Source: Methanobrevibacter sp.
GTDB lineage: Archaea; Methanobacteriota; Methanobacteria; Methanobacteriales; Methanobacteriaceae
Assembly: GCF_017409525.1 (NCBI RefSeq)
Contig: NZ_JAFQSO010000008.1
Span: 60,898-124,897 of the forward strand
Direction: 5' to 3'
Length of the DNA stretch: 64,000 bases
The first letter of the stretch is position 1. Each line of letters starts with the position of its first letter. The position numbers were made by a program, and so were the translations under genes. This document shows, piece by piece, positions 25,301-34,223 of this stretch. The notes beneath the pieces are model-generated. The model made no database searches, was not told where the DNA came from, and saw only the letters and a program-made list of their open reading frames with translations.

Positions 25301-25499
25301 CGGTATAAACAGTATCTGCCATGCCTAAGTCTGTTTGAATTGTAGCAGGATTACTGTTAACAAGTACTGTTTCAATACCTTCCTCTCTTAGTGATTTACA
25401 TGCTTGTGAACCGGAATAATCGAACTCTGCAGCTTGTCCGATTTGAATAGGTCCAGAACCAATAATTAATACTTTTTTAATATCCTTATCAACTGGCAT
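22323..25499 (-). CDS. carB: Carbamoyl-phosphate synthase large subunit
   Basis: This 1058-residue protein is the full-length CarB: two homologous ATP-grasp halves (about 1-550 and 551-930, each opening with a K-x-V-x-I-x-G-x-G-P-I-x-IGQ segment) and a C-terminal MGS-like allosteric domain (about 930-1058). With CarA it makes carbamoyl phosphate from glutamine, bicarbonate and two ATP for pyrimidines and arginine. The gene starts 22 bases after the carA stop with a GAGGATT ribosome site. No intein or split is present, although some archaea split this gene. Confidence 0.97.
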   Translation of the reverse strand: MPVDKDIKKVLIIGSGPIQIGQAAEFDYSGSQACKSLREEGIETVLVNSNPATIQTDLGMADTVYTEPLTPEIVAKIIKEEEIDAILPTMGGQTGLNIATGLGDLGLLEGIKVLGSDVQTIKDVEDRDLFANLMEEIEEEIPKCQAVESVDEALEAVKDIGYPVIVRPAFTLGGTGGGIAHNEEELIEIAKHGLDMSFINQVLIDESVLGWKEIEFEVMRDKEDTCIIVCTMENIDPMGIHTGDSVVVAPIQCLCDETIQKMRDASIKIIRALGIRGGCNIQFALNPETDEYKVIEVNPRVSRSSALASKATGYPIAKISSKVALGLTLDEIKNDITKETPASFEPAIDYVVIKIPRWPFDKFKGIGREVGVQMKATGEVMAIGRTFEEAFQKALRSLDMGFDGFEYVEYTEEDLANPTDLIYFQIYSAIKDGMDIDKIREITKIDNFFLYKIRNIVEFENDVTAEKLNDEAYLRKAKQLGCSNKRLADLSGQTEEYVRNLLSRYNIKQSYKMVDTCAAEFEAKTPYYYSSYDAGNELVSTTKKKVVILGAGPIRIGQGIEFDYCCVHSSLALKDDGIETILINNNPETVSTDYDISDKLFFEPLTFEDVMGVIDQEKPDGVIVQFGGQTSINLAVPLANAGVKILGTPYESIDRVEDRELFAELLEKLHIHQAPYGTANSFEEAREIAERITFPVLVRPSYVIGGRAMEIVYDVNELEEYMKEAVKVSPDHPILVDKFLEDAIELDVDLLCDGEDVFIAGIMEHIEEAGVHSGDSACVIPPQTIPAHILDTIRENSTKLALELDVKGLMNIQYAVKLDEEMVYIIEANPRASRTVPFVSKAIGVPLAKVATWIMQGAKLKDFNLTKEINIGHVAVKESVFPFLKLPESDTILGPEMKSTGESIGIDENFGMAFYKSQLSAGMELPKEGKVFITVKELDKKKIRPIAEKAANLGFSIAATDGTGKATGLDDIEIIKKVSQGSPNIRDAILNKEIDLIINTSEGKQSAKDGYIIRRLAIELGIPYVTTLAGARAALNAIAAVQNSEINVKSLNEYVDGE

Positions 25500-25521
25500 A
25501 AATAATCCTCATTAAATTTTT

Positions 25522-26604
25522 TTAATAATCATCCATCATTTGATTAAACTCATCAAAAATACTTCTTGTATCATTTGGACCAGGACCCGCTTCAGGGTGG
25601 TATTGTATACAATGCAGAGGCAATTCCTTGTGAGAAATACCTTCCGGAGTTCCATCATTTAAATTAATTTGAGTTAGTACTAAATCTGTTTCTTTTAATG
25701 ATTCTTTATCGATAGTAAATCCGTGATTCTGTGAAGTGATAAATACCCTGCCAGTATTCAAGTCTTTAACAGGTTGGTTTTCTCCACGGTGCCCGAATTT
25801 CATTTTATATGACCTTGCACCAAAAGATTTAGCAATCAACTGCTGACCCATACAAATTCCAAAAATTGGCAATCTGTTGGATAATTTCTTCATGGTTTCA
25901 ATAGTTTCAGATACCCTATCAGGATTTCCAGGACCTGAAGTTATCATCAAACCGCTTGGAGAGTAATCTAAAACAGTTTTATAATCAGTATCATAAGGGA
26001 ATAAAATCACGCCTATGTCCCTTTCTAAAAATGAGTTAATAATATTCCTCTTAACGCCACAATCAATTAAAGCAACTTTTTTATCAGCATCTTCATTGAA
26101 CATCTTAATCTCTTTTGTAGATACCAACGGCACAACATCCTTATCCTCAATACTAGGTTGTGAACGTGCCATTTCAAGCAATTTATCATCATCAATATCT
26201 TCAGTTGTTATAGCTGCCTTAAGTGAACCTCGCTCACGAATTTTAAGTGTTAAATCACGAGTGTCAATCCCACTGATTCCAGGAGTCTTAAACTCTTTTA
26301 GGAATTCATCTAATGTTTTTTGAGGCCCGAAATTTGAAACATCTCGACAGACCTCACGACAAACAAAACCTTCAACCTGGACTTTATCAGATTGATACCA
26401 CTTCTCGCTTACCCCATGATTTCCCTCTAAAGGGTAAGTGGACATTAAAATTTCTCCTTTAAAAGACGGATCTGTTAATGATTCTGTATAACCACCCATT
26501 CCTGTAGAAAAAACGAGTTCTCCTAATTTAGTGGTTTCATAACCAAAGGATTCTCCTTTTAAAATAGTTCCATCTTCCAAAGCCAATTTAGCTATTTTTA
26601 CCAT
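25522..26604 (-). CDS. carA: Carbamoyl-phosphate synthase small subunit
   Basis: This 360-residue protein has an N-terminal CPSase small-chain domain (about 1-150) and a C-terminal class I glutamine amidotransferase (about 170-360). The catalytic Cys is in GICMGQQ and the His/Glu in HPEAGPGP. It hydrolyses glutamine and channels ammonia to CarB. The start ATG at 26604 has the site GGTGATTAA. It is the first gene of a carAB operon, divergent from the SNF2 helicase across a 186-base AT-rich promoter region. Confidence 0.97.
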   Translation of the reverse strand: MVKIAKLALEDGTILKGESFGYETTKLGELVFSTGMGGYTESLTDPSFKGEILMSTYPLEGNHGVSEKWYQSDKVQVEGFVCREVCRDVSNFGPQKTLDEFLKEFKTPGISGIDTRDLTLKIRERGSLKAAITTEDIDDDKLLEMARSQPSIEDKDVVPLVSTKEIKMFNEDADKKVALIDCGVKRNIINSFLERDIGVILFPYDTDYKTVLDYSPSGLMITSGPGNPDRVSETIETMKKLSNRLPIFGICMGQQLIAKSFGARSYKMKFGHRGENQPVKDLNTGRVFITSQNHGFTIDKESLKETDLVLTQINLNDGTPEGISHKELPLHCIQYHPEAGPGPNDTRSIFDEFNQMMDDY

Positions 26605-26790
26605 TTAATCACCATCATAAAAAAATTATAACTCTCTATCTTTAATATATATCATTTTACTATATTATTAAATTTTGTTTTTTGTTGAAATCTTTCAGAA
26701 AAAATTGAAAAATAAAGAAAGTAAATGAATATAATTTAAGAAATAGGAAGGCGAAAATATATACTAACCAAGAAAAGAGAGAATTAAAAT

Positions 26791-28311
26791 ATGGGCAATA
26801 ATCTTGAGAAATTGGCTAAAAAGCATCTGAAAAACCAAAATGACTATAAAAGATTTAAAAAGCTAATCCATGAGACAAAAATCTATAACCCTCCAAAATC
26901 ATTAACTGGAGAGTTGAGGCCTTATCAAAAAATTGGCTACTCATGGCTGGTTCAAAATATTAGATTTAAATTCGGAAGCATATTGGCCGATGACATGGGG
27001 CTTGGAAAAACAATACAGGTTCTCAGTGCAATCCTTTATCTAAAAGAAACCGGCAGATTGGAAAATGAATCAACATTAATTATTGTCCCTCCAACGTTAA
27101 TATCCAACTGGGAAAATGAGATTAAAAAATTCACACCAGATTTAACCTACTTCATTTATCATGGATCCAGCAGGACTTTTCCCCTTGAAGATTATGACAT
27201 CATTTTAACTTCATATGGTGTCGTTAGACTTGATTTGGACATGTTCATGGATAGGGTTTGGATGCTGTGCGTGATTGATGAAGCCCAAAACATTAAAAAT
27301 CCGAATACCGAACAGACAAAAGCCATTAAAAGCGTTGATGCGCGAACCAAAATAGCCTTGACCGGAACCCCGATTGAAAATAGGCTGATGGATTACTGGT
27401 CGATATTTGACTTCACAAACAATGGGTACCTATCCACAAAAGATGACTTTAAAAGACAATATGTTGTCCCTATAGAGAAATTGGAAGATGAAGAAACTTT
27501 AGAGAACTTGAAAACAATAGCTAAACCGTTTGTTTTAAGACGCCTGAAAACTGATGAGGACATCAAAAAAGAATTGCCTGATAAATTCGTCAATGACATC
27601 TATTGCAGCCTAACCAAAAAGCAAATCAGATTATACAATGCAATTTTAGAGGAAATATTTTTCGATATAGAAAACTCAAAGGGAATTCAGAGAAAAGGAA
27701 TAATCCTTAAAATATTGACTGCCCTAAAGCAAACCTGCAACCATCCTGCACAGTTTCTAGACATCAAAAACCCAAAGATTAGCGAATCTGGAAAGATGGA
27801 ACTTCTAGTAGACATTTTAGAAAACATATTAAGCGTCAATGAAAAGGTGATAATCTTTACCCAATATGTGGAAATGGGCAAAATTATTCAAAAGCTAATC
27901 TCTAAGAAATTCAAGCGGGACGTGCTGTTTTTACACGGTTCACAGACACTAACTGAAAAAACAAGAGTTATTGACACTTTCCAGGAAGATGAAGATTATA
28001 AGATTTTGGTTGCAACACTCAAGACTGGCGGAACAGGGCTGAATCTGACTGCCGCCCGAAATGTCATCCACTATGACTTATGGTGGAATCCTGCTGTTGA
28101 AAACCAAGCAACAGATAGGGTGCACAGGATTGGACAGGAAAAAGATGTTATGGTTTATAGATTCATAACAAAAGGAACTCTTGAAGAAGCAATCGATGCA
28201 ATAAGCAAGCGAAAAGTAGATTTGGCCGAAAAGGCAATAAGCAATGACGAGACGTTCCTTACTGAAATGAGCAATGAAGAATTGAAAGATGTATTGTCCT
28301 TAAGACTCTGA
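26791..28311 (+). CDS. SNF2-family helicase-like ATPase (core only)
   Basis: This 506-residue protein is essentially the two-lobe Swi2/Snf2 ATPase core. Motif I is DDMGLGKT, motif II DEAQ, motif III LTGTPIEN, and the C-lobe has motif V (GGTGLNLTAA) and motif VI (QATDRVHRIGQ). Such enzymes translocate on double-stranded DNA and remodel protein-DNA complexes. Many prokaryotic relatives have a long N-terminal region with a SWIM zinc finger; this one is short and lacks it. The start ATG 26791 has a weak AGAGAG site. It stands alone on its strand. Confidence 0.9.
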   Translation: MGNNLEKLAKKHLKNQNDYKRFKKLIHETKIYNPPKSLTGELRPYQKIGYSWLVQNIRFKFGSILADDMGLGKTIQVLSAILYLKETGRLENESTLIIVPPTLISNWENEIKKFTPDLTYFIYHGSSRTFPLEDYDIILTSYGVVRLDLDMFMDRVWMLCVIDEAQNIKNPNTEQTKAIKSVDARTKIALTGTPIENRLMDYWSIFDFTNNGYLSTKDDFKRQYVVPIEKLEDEETLENLKTIAKPFVLRRLKTDEDIKKELPDKFVNDIYCSLTKKQIRLYNAILEEIFFDIENSKGIQRKGIILKILTALKQTCNHPAQFLDIKNPKISESGKMELLVDILENILSVNEKVIIFTQYVEMGKIIQKLISKKFKRDVLFLHGSQTLTEKTRVIDTFQEDEDYKILVATLKTGGTGLNLTAARNVIHYDLWWNPAVENQATDRVHRIGQEKDVMVYRFITKGTLEEAIDAISKRKVDLAEKAISNDETFLTEMSNEELKDVLSLRL

Positions 28312-28328
28312 AAGATGATTTCAACAAT

Positions 28329-29153
28329 CTATTCTATTTTTAGACTAAAGTTCAGACTTCTTGATGAATGTGTTAATGCGCCGATTGAAATAATGTCCAC
28401 ACCCAAATTGGCATAATCAAGAATGGTTTCTTCAGTAATACCGCCAGACACTTCAATCAATGAATTTTGACGAATATTTAATTCTTCAAGCTCATAGATG
28501 ACATCCCTAACTTCATCGGGAGACATGTTGTCAAGCATTACGATATCCGCTCCATTTTCTACACATTGGATTGCATCCTCTAAAGTTTCCACTTCAATTT
28601 CTATTTTTTTAGAAAAACTTGCATTATCCTTTGCCTTTAAAAGAGCTTCCAGAGGTGTCCCGCAAGCGGCAATATGATTATCCTTAATCAATACCATATC
28701 ATCCAAGCCGAATCTATGAGTGTCTGCACCCCCAACTTTTAGCGCATGCTTATCAAACTTTCCAATTGCAGGAGAGGTCTTGCGTGTTCCCGCAACTCTC
28801 ACATCATAATCTTCAACTAAATTAACATAATAATCGGCAGCGCTGGCTACGCCGCTCATTCTCATCATCAAATTCAAGGCAGTCCTTTCAATAAGCAGAA
28901 TTGTCCTTGCATCCCCTTTAATGGACAATAGAATATCCCCAGCAGAGATTCTGCTTCCTTCAGATATCCAAAATCTAACCTTAACACCATACTCTTCAAA
29001 TAAATCACGAATAATATCGATACCGGATAGGATACCTTCATCTTTTGAAACAATATATGCGCTTACTTCCTTGCCTTTTTCAACCACGGCATCGGAAGTT
29101 ACATCTCCAAAACCTTCATCTTCAGCCAACATATATTCAATAATCTTATCCAA
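28329..29153 (-). CDS. nadC: Nicotinate-nucleotide pyrophosphorylase (quinolinate phosphoribosyltransferase)
   Basis: This 274-residue protein has the NadC pattern: GFGDVTSDAV near the N-terminus, RTALNLMMRMSGVAS, the substrate segment AGTRKTSPA, KVGGADTHRFGL, IKDNH and a C-terminal barrel part (VSGGIT). It converts quinolinate and PRPP to nicotinate mononucleotide in de novo NAD synthesis, downstream of NadA (30877). It begins with TTG, supported by AGGTGAT four bases upstream. The next ATG, eight codons in, would remove conserved sequence. Confidence 0.94.
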   Translation of the reverse strand: MDKIIEYMLAEDEGFGDVTSDAVVEKGKEVSAYIVSKDEGILSGIDIIRDLFEEYGVKVRFWISEGSRISAGDILLSIKGDARTILLIERTALNLMMRMSGVASAADYYVNLVEDYDVRVAGTRKTSPAIGKFDKHALKVGGADTHRFGLDDMVLIKDNHIAACGTPLEALLKAKDNASFSKKIEIEVETLEDAIQCVENGADIVMLDNMSPDEVRDVIYELEELNIRQNSLIEVSGGITEETILDYANLGVDIISIGALTHSSRSLNFSLKIE

Positions 29154-29220
29154 AAAATCACCTAAAATTTAATAATTAATTAAAATATATATCTATTTTA
29201 TAATATAAAATAGTGATTAT

Positions 29221-30120
29221 ATGGAAATAATATTTTTAGGAACATCATCTGCAGTTCACTCAAAAGAGAGAAATCATCCTTCAATTGCACTTAAGGCATT
29301 TGGCGAAGTGATGCTTTTTGATTGTGGGGAAGGAACTCAAAAACAGATGTTATTTACTAAAGTAAGCCCTATGAAGATATCTAAAATATTTATCACCCAT
29401 TTTCATGGAGATCATATTTTAGGACTTCCAGGATTATTGCAGTCATTAGGATTAAATGGGCGAGAAGAAAAACTAACAATTTACGGCCCTAAAGGATTGG
29501 AAAAAATTAAAGAAGCTATTTACAGCCTAGGCTATTGTAAAATTGAGTTTCCAATTGATTTCATCGAAATAGATTCCGGAATTGTAGAAGAGAACGATGA
29601 ATATGTTATAAGAGCACAATTGGTAAGACATAATGTTCCTAATTTAGCCTATTCTATTGAAGAGAAGAAAAAACCAAGATTTTTACGCCAAAAAGCTATT
29701 GAACTTGGAGTTCCGGTTGGTCCTGCATTCGGAAAACTTCATAATGGAGAGGAAGTTGAAGTTGATGGCAAAATTATTAAACCAGAACAGGTATTGGGCG
29801 AACCTAGAAAAGGGATAAAAATCACATATTCAGGAGATTCAAGACCTTGTGAAGAGATGATTGAATTTGCAAAAGACAGTGCTGTGTTAATCCATGAATC
29901 CACATTTACAACTGAAGAGACATCAAATGCAGAGGAACATGCTCACTCGACATCCGCTGATGCGGCATATATCGCCAAACAATCAAATAGCAAAATGTTG
30001 ATATTAACCCATATAAGCACAAGATATGGTGAAAATTATTCCAAAATAATTTTAAAGGAAGCTAAAGAGATTTTTGAGAATACAAAATTAGCCCATGATT
30101 TATGGAGCTTTGAAGTTTAG
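29221..30120 (+). CDS. rnz: Ribonuclease Z (tRNA 3'-processing endonuclease)
   Basis: This 299-residue metallo-beta-lactamase-fold nuclease has the zinc motif H60-x-H62-x-D64-H65 (THFHGDHILGL), then SGDSRPC and the tRNase Z segment HESTF, and a late HIS motif (THISTRYG). It cuts tRNA precursors at the 3' end of the acceptor stem. The ATG follows GTGATTAT. It is divergent from nadC and opens an rnz-mscS-nadA run with gaps of eight bases or less. Confidence 0.95.
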   Translation: MEIIFLGTSSAVHSKERNHPSIALKAFGEVMLFDCGEGTQKQMLFTKVSPMKISKIFITHFHGDHILGLPGLLQSLGLNGREEKLTIYGPKGLEKIKEAIYSLGYCKIEFPIDFIEIDSGIVEENDEYVIRAQLVRHNVPNLAYSIEEKKKPRFLRQKAIELGVPVGPAFGKLHNGEEVEVDGKIIKPEQVLGEPRKGIKITYSGDSRPCEEMIEFAKDSAVLIHESTFTTEETSNAEEHAHSTSADAAYIAKQSNSKMLILTHISTRYGENYSKIILKEAKEIFENTKLAHDLWSFEV

Positions 30121-30128
30121 ATGATAAC

Positions 30129-30884
30129 ATGTATATTCAAACGCCAATGGATGCTACAACAACGTTCATTTATATATTGATTGTAATTATAGCCACTACA
30201 ATCATAATAAGAACAATAGCTTTTCTTATGAATAAAATGAAAAGATTCAATAAAAATATGACCGCAGTATATCTTATAAGCGACATAATTACTTATGCCA
30301 TTTATTTTATAGCATTGATGATCATTTTACAATTGTTTGGAATCAATCTTGCAGGAACTCTATTGAGTTTGGGTATTGTCGGTATTGCCGTGAGTTTTGC
30401 AGCCAAAGACATTATTTCAAATTTGTTTTCAGGAATAATTCTGATTCTTGGAAAAAGCATCAAGGTTGGCGATACCATTGAAGTTAATGGTAAAAAAGGG
30501 TATGTGGAGCGCATTACACTTAGATCAACAATCATGGTTGATGATTTAGGAGTTAAAAACCATGTCCCCAACTCAACATTGACTAACGATTATTACCTCC
30601 AATTCAAACCCCCTGAAAAATATAGGGTGGACATTATTGTAGGATTGCCTTTAAATGTAGACATCGAGAGATTTAGTGAAAAAATTATTCAAAAAATAAG
30701 CAATTATAATGGTTTAGCTAAAAACCCTAAGCCACAAGTCTTTTCAAAAGAAATCAAATTTGAAGAAAGCCGAGTGAAAGTGTCTTTTTGGGTAAAAGAT
30801 TTAAAGGATAAAGACAAATATAAATTAAAAATCAGTAACGATATTAGAAAATGCATGAAAAACGTGGGTGAGAATGATGAGTAG
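30129..30884 (+). CDS. mscS: Small-conductance mechanosensitive channel (MscS family)
   Basis: This 251-residue protein has three hydrophobic helices (about 10-30, 48-72 and 74-100). The third is glycine/alanine-rich (LSLGIVGIAVSFAAKDIISNLFSG), the pore-lining helix of MscS. A cytoplasmic beta domain follows, with VGDTIEVNGKKGYVERI and a C-terminal alpha/beta part. It should open on membrane tension as an osmotic safety valve. It starts eight bases after rnz and overlaps the nadA start by eight bases. Confidence 0.93.
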   Translation: MYIQTPMDATTTFIYILIVIIATTIIIRTIAFLMNKMKRFNKNMTAVYLISDIITYAIYFIALMIILQLFGINLAGTLLSLGIVGIAVSFAAKDIISNLFSGIILILGKSIKVGDTIEVNGKKGYVERITLRSTIMVDDLGVKNHVPNSTLTNDYYLQFKPPEKYRVDIIVGLPLNVDIERFSEKIIQKISNYNGLAKNPKPQVFSKEIKFEESRVKVSFWVKDLKDKDKYKLKISNDIRKCMKNVGENDE

Positions 30885-31794
30885 TTCAATCCAAGAAGAA
30901 ATTTTAAAGTTAAAAGAAGAAAAAAATGCAATAATACTTGCGCACAATTATCAACCTAAAGAAATTCAAGAAATTGCTGATTTTCTTGGAGATTCCTTAG
31001 AATTATGTATCAAAGCCTCTGAAATTGAAGATAAAGATTTAGTTATCTTTTGCGGTGTTGATTTCATGGCAGAAACTGCTTTTATTCTAAATCCTGATAA
31101 AAAAATTGTAATACCAACATTAGAAGCGGAATGCCCTATGGCACACATGTTGCCAGAAGAAGAATTATTAAAAGCTAAAGAAGAACATCCTGATGCCGGA
31201 GTGATTCTTTATGTAAATAGTATTGCAGAATCAAAACAACATGCAGACACATTATGTACTTCATCCAATGCCGTGAAAGTTACTGAAAGTTTGCCTCATG
31301 ATAAAATATTATTCGGACCTGACAAAAACTTGGGAACCCATGTGGCTGCAAAACTTGATAAAGAAATCATTCCAGTTCCAAAAGACGGCCACTGTTATGT
31401 TCACAGGCTGTTCCACATTGAAGACGTTGAACTTAAACGGGAACAGTATCCGAATGCTGAAATCATTTGCCATCCTGAATGTGACATCAAAGTTCAAAAT
31501 GCATGTGACAAAGTGATGTCAACTGGCGGAATGCTGAGATATATTACTGAAAGCGACAAAGAAGAATTTGTCATTGGAACCGAAATCGATATGATTACTC
31601 GAATCAATTCAGAAGCTCCTGGAAAAAAATTATATCCTCTGCTTGAGGGCGCTATTTGTGAAACAATGAAACTTCATACACTTGAAAAGGTTAGAGATTC
31701 TCTATTGAATGAAGAACCGCAAGTAACCCTTCCAAAAGATGTTGCAGACAAATCAAGAAAAGCAGTTGAACATATGCTTAATGCATCAAAATAG
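30877..31794 (+). CDS. nadA: Quinolinate synthase
   Basis: This protein of about 305 residues is an Fe-S-dependent quinolinate synthase. It has the AHNYQP segment, three conserved cysteines (FCGVDFMAET, CTSSNA and CHPEC), and STGGML for substrate binding. It condenses iminoaspartate with dihydroxyacetone phosphate. No L-aspartate oxidase gene is nearby; methanogens use aspartate dehydrogenase for the preceding step. I choose ATG 30877, five bases after GGGTGA, over GTG 30868. A palindromic terminator starts at its stop codon. Confidence 0.95.
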   Translation: MSSSIQEEILKLKEEKNAIILAHNYQPKEIQEIADFLGDSLELCIKASEIEDKDLVIFCGVDFMAETAFILNPDKKIVIPTLEAECPMAHMLPEEELLKAKEEHPDAGVILYVNSIAESKQHADTLCTSSNAVKVTESLPHDKILFGPDKNLGTHVAAKLDKEIIPVPKDGHCYVHRLFHIEDVELKREQYPNAEIICHPECDIKVQNACDKVMSTGGMLRYITESDKEEFVIGTEIDMITRINSEAPGKKLYPLLEGAICETMKLHTLEKVRDSLLNEEPQVTLPKDVADKSRKAVEHMLNASK

Positions 31795-31823
31795 CTAGTT
31801 AAACTAGCTATAAACTTTTTTTT
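31791..31823 (+). terminator. Perfect palindrome plus T-run after nadA
   Basis: ATAGCTAGTT (31791-31800) and AACTAGCTAT (31802-31811) are exact complements around one base, and a run of eight Ts follows at about 31816-31823. It includes the nadA stop codon and also separates the convergent hydrolase gene. Confidence 0.7.
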
Positions 31824-32826
31824 ATTCACTGAATTGTTTTAAAAATGAGATTATTTCGAATCCCATTTCGGAATAGTCTTCATCCTCATAATACTTCTCG
31901 CTTTTAGAATCGAAAATTAAAACCTTTGAATCTTCTATCAAATCCCCTAAAGGAGCGCAGTCCTTTTTGGGGTTGAAAAATAAATACCCTTCAAGACCCA
32001 AAATTAATGATTTTGCATTAATATTATGCAGCTTATCTTCAACATCATAATTTAACATGCAATCATTTCTGAATTTGAAATCATGAATGTCCATGAATAA
32101 ACCATCTTCAACATAACCCTCCATTAATGCATCTATTTCATCATTCGATGCATTTTCTAAAATAGATTCAGGAAAATATCCTGCAAATAACAATCTGAAA
32201 ATAGGAATGGACAGCATGGAAAATGAAGAGCTATACTCATCCGAATAAAAATCATCAGATGCCTCTATTATGCTTTCAGCACATTTTACAAAAATATAAC
32301 GATAGGAATATGTTTTAAAAGAAGAATTTACAACAATTATGAAATCCATATCATCAGGATATTCGCAAGCCCATGTAAATACTTCAAATCCACCAAATCC
32401 TTCTCCAATCAATCCCTGAATATTTTTAATATTAAATTTTTCGGCTAAAAATTGCCTTTTAAAATTTACGCGATCTTTAAAGGTATACTGTGGAAAATTA
32501 TATTTCAAACCGGTAGACGATGGAGAGCAAGACCCAGGCACTCCTAACGAAAAAATCCTGATAAAGAAATAGTCATTTCTATCAAAATCATGGTTTTTGA
32601 TTAAATTGTGATATTGGGCTAAAATAGAACGGCCACCAAAGATATTAGGGCAATAGACAATTGCATTCACGATATTTCCATCTTCATCATATTTTGGGAT
32701 TCCGCTGGTGCCGTATTCAACATTAACATCTTCGAGAACCCTGCCGGATTCAAATTCAAAGGAATCCATAACATAATTGCCGTTTTCAATATTGAATTTC
32801 TGATAAATAATATCACAACCGAACAA
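31822..32826 (-). CDS. MetX-like alpha/beta-hydrolase paralogue 1, catalytic triad lost
   Basis: This protein of up to 334 residues is homologous along its length to the proteins at 32872 and 34213 and resembles homoserine O-acetyltransferase-type alpha/beta hydrolases. The nucleophile elbow reads GEGFGG (141-146), with Gly143 where Ser belongs. Aligned with paralogue 3, the acid Asp is Tyr and the catalytic His is Lys. It is therefore very likely a pseudoenzyme, perhaps a binding or regulatory partner. The start is uncertain: TTG 32826 has no ribosome site, and an ATG lies 19 codons further in. Confidence 0.72.
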   Translation of the reverse strand: MFGCDIIYQKFNIENGNYVMDSFEFESGRVLEDVNVEYGTSGIPKYDEDGNIVNAIVYCPNIFGGRSILAQYHNLIKNHDFDRNDYFFIRIFSLGVPGSCSPSSTGLKYNFPQYTFKDRVNFKRQFLAEKFNIKNIQGLIGEGFGGFEVFTWACEYPDDMDFIIVVNSSFKTYSYRYIFVKCAESIIEASDDFYSDEYSSSFSMLSIPIFRLLFAGYFPESILENASNDEIDALMEGYVEDGLFMDIHDFKFRNDCMLNYDVEDKLHNINAKSLILGLEGYLFFNPKKDCAPLGDLIEDSKVLIFDSKSEKYYEDEDYSEMGFEIISFLKQFSE

Positions 32827-32871
32827 AATGCATTATAGAAATTAACACGAAACTGATTTTACAGCGCATTA

Positions 32872-33861
32872 TTATTTAAAATCTTTCATAAATTCATAAA
32901 AATCATCCATTAAAAATGAATAATCTTCATAACCACTGTGATCCTTTTTTGACTCGAACAAGATGACTTTTGAATCTTCAATCAAATCCTCCAAAGGAAG
33001 CACATCATATTTTGGAGAGTAATACAAATCATCAGCTGAAGAAAGAATTAATGTCTTTGCTTTTATGTTCTTTAGCTTATCTTCCACATCATAATCTTGG
33101 ATGCAATCATTTCTAAATTTAAAATCATAGATGTCTGTAAATAAACCTTCATCCACAAAATCATCCATCAAAACATCAATCTCATCATTAGACATTTCCT
33201 GAAAAATTTGTTTTGAAACATGGTTTGAATATAGCAGCCTATAAATTGAAACCATCACGCGAGATAATGTTTCACTATAAATTTCATCATAAAAAGCATC
33301 ATTAGACTCAATAATGCTGGCTACAGCTTTTGAAATAACATAACGGAAACCGCTGGTTTTAAAAGAGCTGTTGCATATTATCAAAAAATCCATCTCATCG
33401 GGGTATTCGCAAGCCCAAGTGAAAATTTCATATCCTCCCAAGCCTCGACCGGCGATTCCATGAACCCTATCCATGTTGAATTTATCTTTTAAGAATTGCC
33501 TTTTAAAATTAACCCTATCTTTAATAGTGTATTCTGGAAAAGAATGTTTTAGCCCTGTTGTTGATGGGCTGCAAGAATCCGGAAAACCTAAAGTAGTAAT
33601 TGAAATGAAACAGTACTCCTTTTGGTCAAACGGTTCCCCTTTGCCAGCAATCTGGTATTCATCTAAAAAGGAGGAATAGTTCCCATTGAATTTATGGCAA
33701 TAGATAATTGCATTTATAATTCTGCCTTCATCGTCATATTTTGGAGTACCATAAATAGAATACTCCACTTCAACGTTTTCAAGGACTTTACCACTTTCAA
33801 AAGCAAATTCATCTAAAATATGTTTGCCATATCCTAAAATGGAGTCATTTCCACTTAACAT
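32872..33861 (-). CDS. MetX-like alpha/beta-hydrolase paralogue 2, nucleophile Ser replaced by Gly
   Basis: This 329-residue protein is strongly similar to its two neighbours (VEY-x-IYGTPKYD, SCSPSTTGLKHSFP, FTWACEYPD). The elbow reads GRGLGG (138-143), with Gly140 in place of the nucleophilic Ser, while the Asp (SADD) and His (KKDH) positions aligned with paralogue 3 are kept. It is thus probably inactive as an esterase or acyltransferase. The start ATG at 33861 has a good GAGGTAAAATT site. It lies in a same-strand cluster with paralogues 1 and 3. Confidence 0.78.
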   Translation of the reverse strand: MLSGNDSILGYGKHILDEFAFESGKVLENVEVEYSIYGTPKYDDEGRIINAIIYCHKFNGNYSSFLDEYQIAGKGEPFDQKEYCFISITTLGFPDSCSPSTTGLKHSFPEYTIKDRVNFKRQFLKDKFNMDRVHGIAGRGLGGYEIFTWACEYPDEMDFLIICNSSFKTSGFRYVISKAVASIIESNDAFYDEIYSETLSRVMVSIYRLLYSNHVSKQIFQEMSNDEIDVLMDDFVDEGLFTDIYDFKFRNDCIQDYDVEDKLKNIKAKTLILSSADDLYYSPKYDVLPLEDLIEDSKVILFESKKDHSGYEDYSFLMDDFYEFMKDFK

Positions 33862-33947
33862 AATTTTACCTCGTAATTATGATTATCTAAACCAAAACAT
33901 ATAAAATTACCTAAATTGTAAAAAATAGTATACATTACTTTAAAAAA

Positions 33948-34223
33948 TCACATGTCCTCTAAAAAACTAGACAAGAACAGATTCATTTCAATTTCTTCAC
34001 GAGCAATGAAATCATCCAACCTGAATTGTGCAGTATCACTCTGGAAAGGATATAATTCATCATCAAAACACATTTTCAATCTGAAAACATCCCCCTCGAT
34101 GTTTGTCTCTTCATCCAGATTATCATTCAAATAAGTCATTTGACTTAAAGACAATCCCGATGCCTCATATTCAATGTAATTTCTATCGCCACTGTTTCCA
34201 TAATCAATTATCTTAACAATCAT
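33948..34223 (-). CDS. Small hypothetical protein within the hydrolase cluster
   Basis: This 91-residue acidic protein has no membrane helix or recognised motif (starts MIVKIIDYGNSGDRN). The ATG at 34223 lies four bases after AGTGAT, which is embedded in the 3' end of paralogue 3, and the genes overlap by 11 bases. It should therefore be translationally coupled to the only hydrolase in the cluster with an intact triad and may act with it. Function unknown. Confidence 0.6.
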   Translation of the reverse strand: MIVKIIDYGNSGDRNYIEYEASGLSLSQMTYLNDNLDEETNIEGDVFRLKMCFDDELYPFQSDTAQFRLDDFIAREEIEMNLFLSSFLEDM

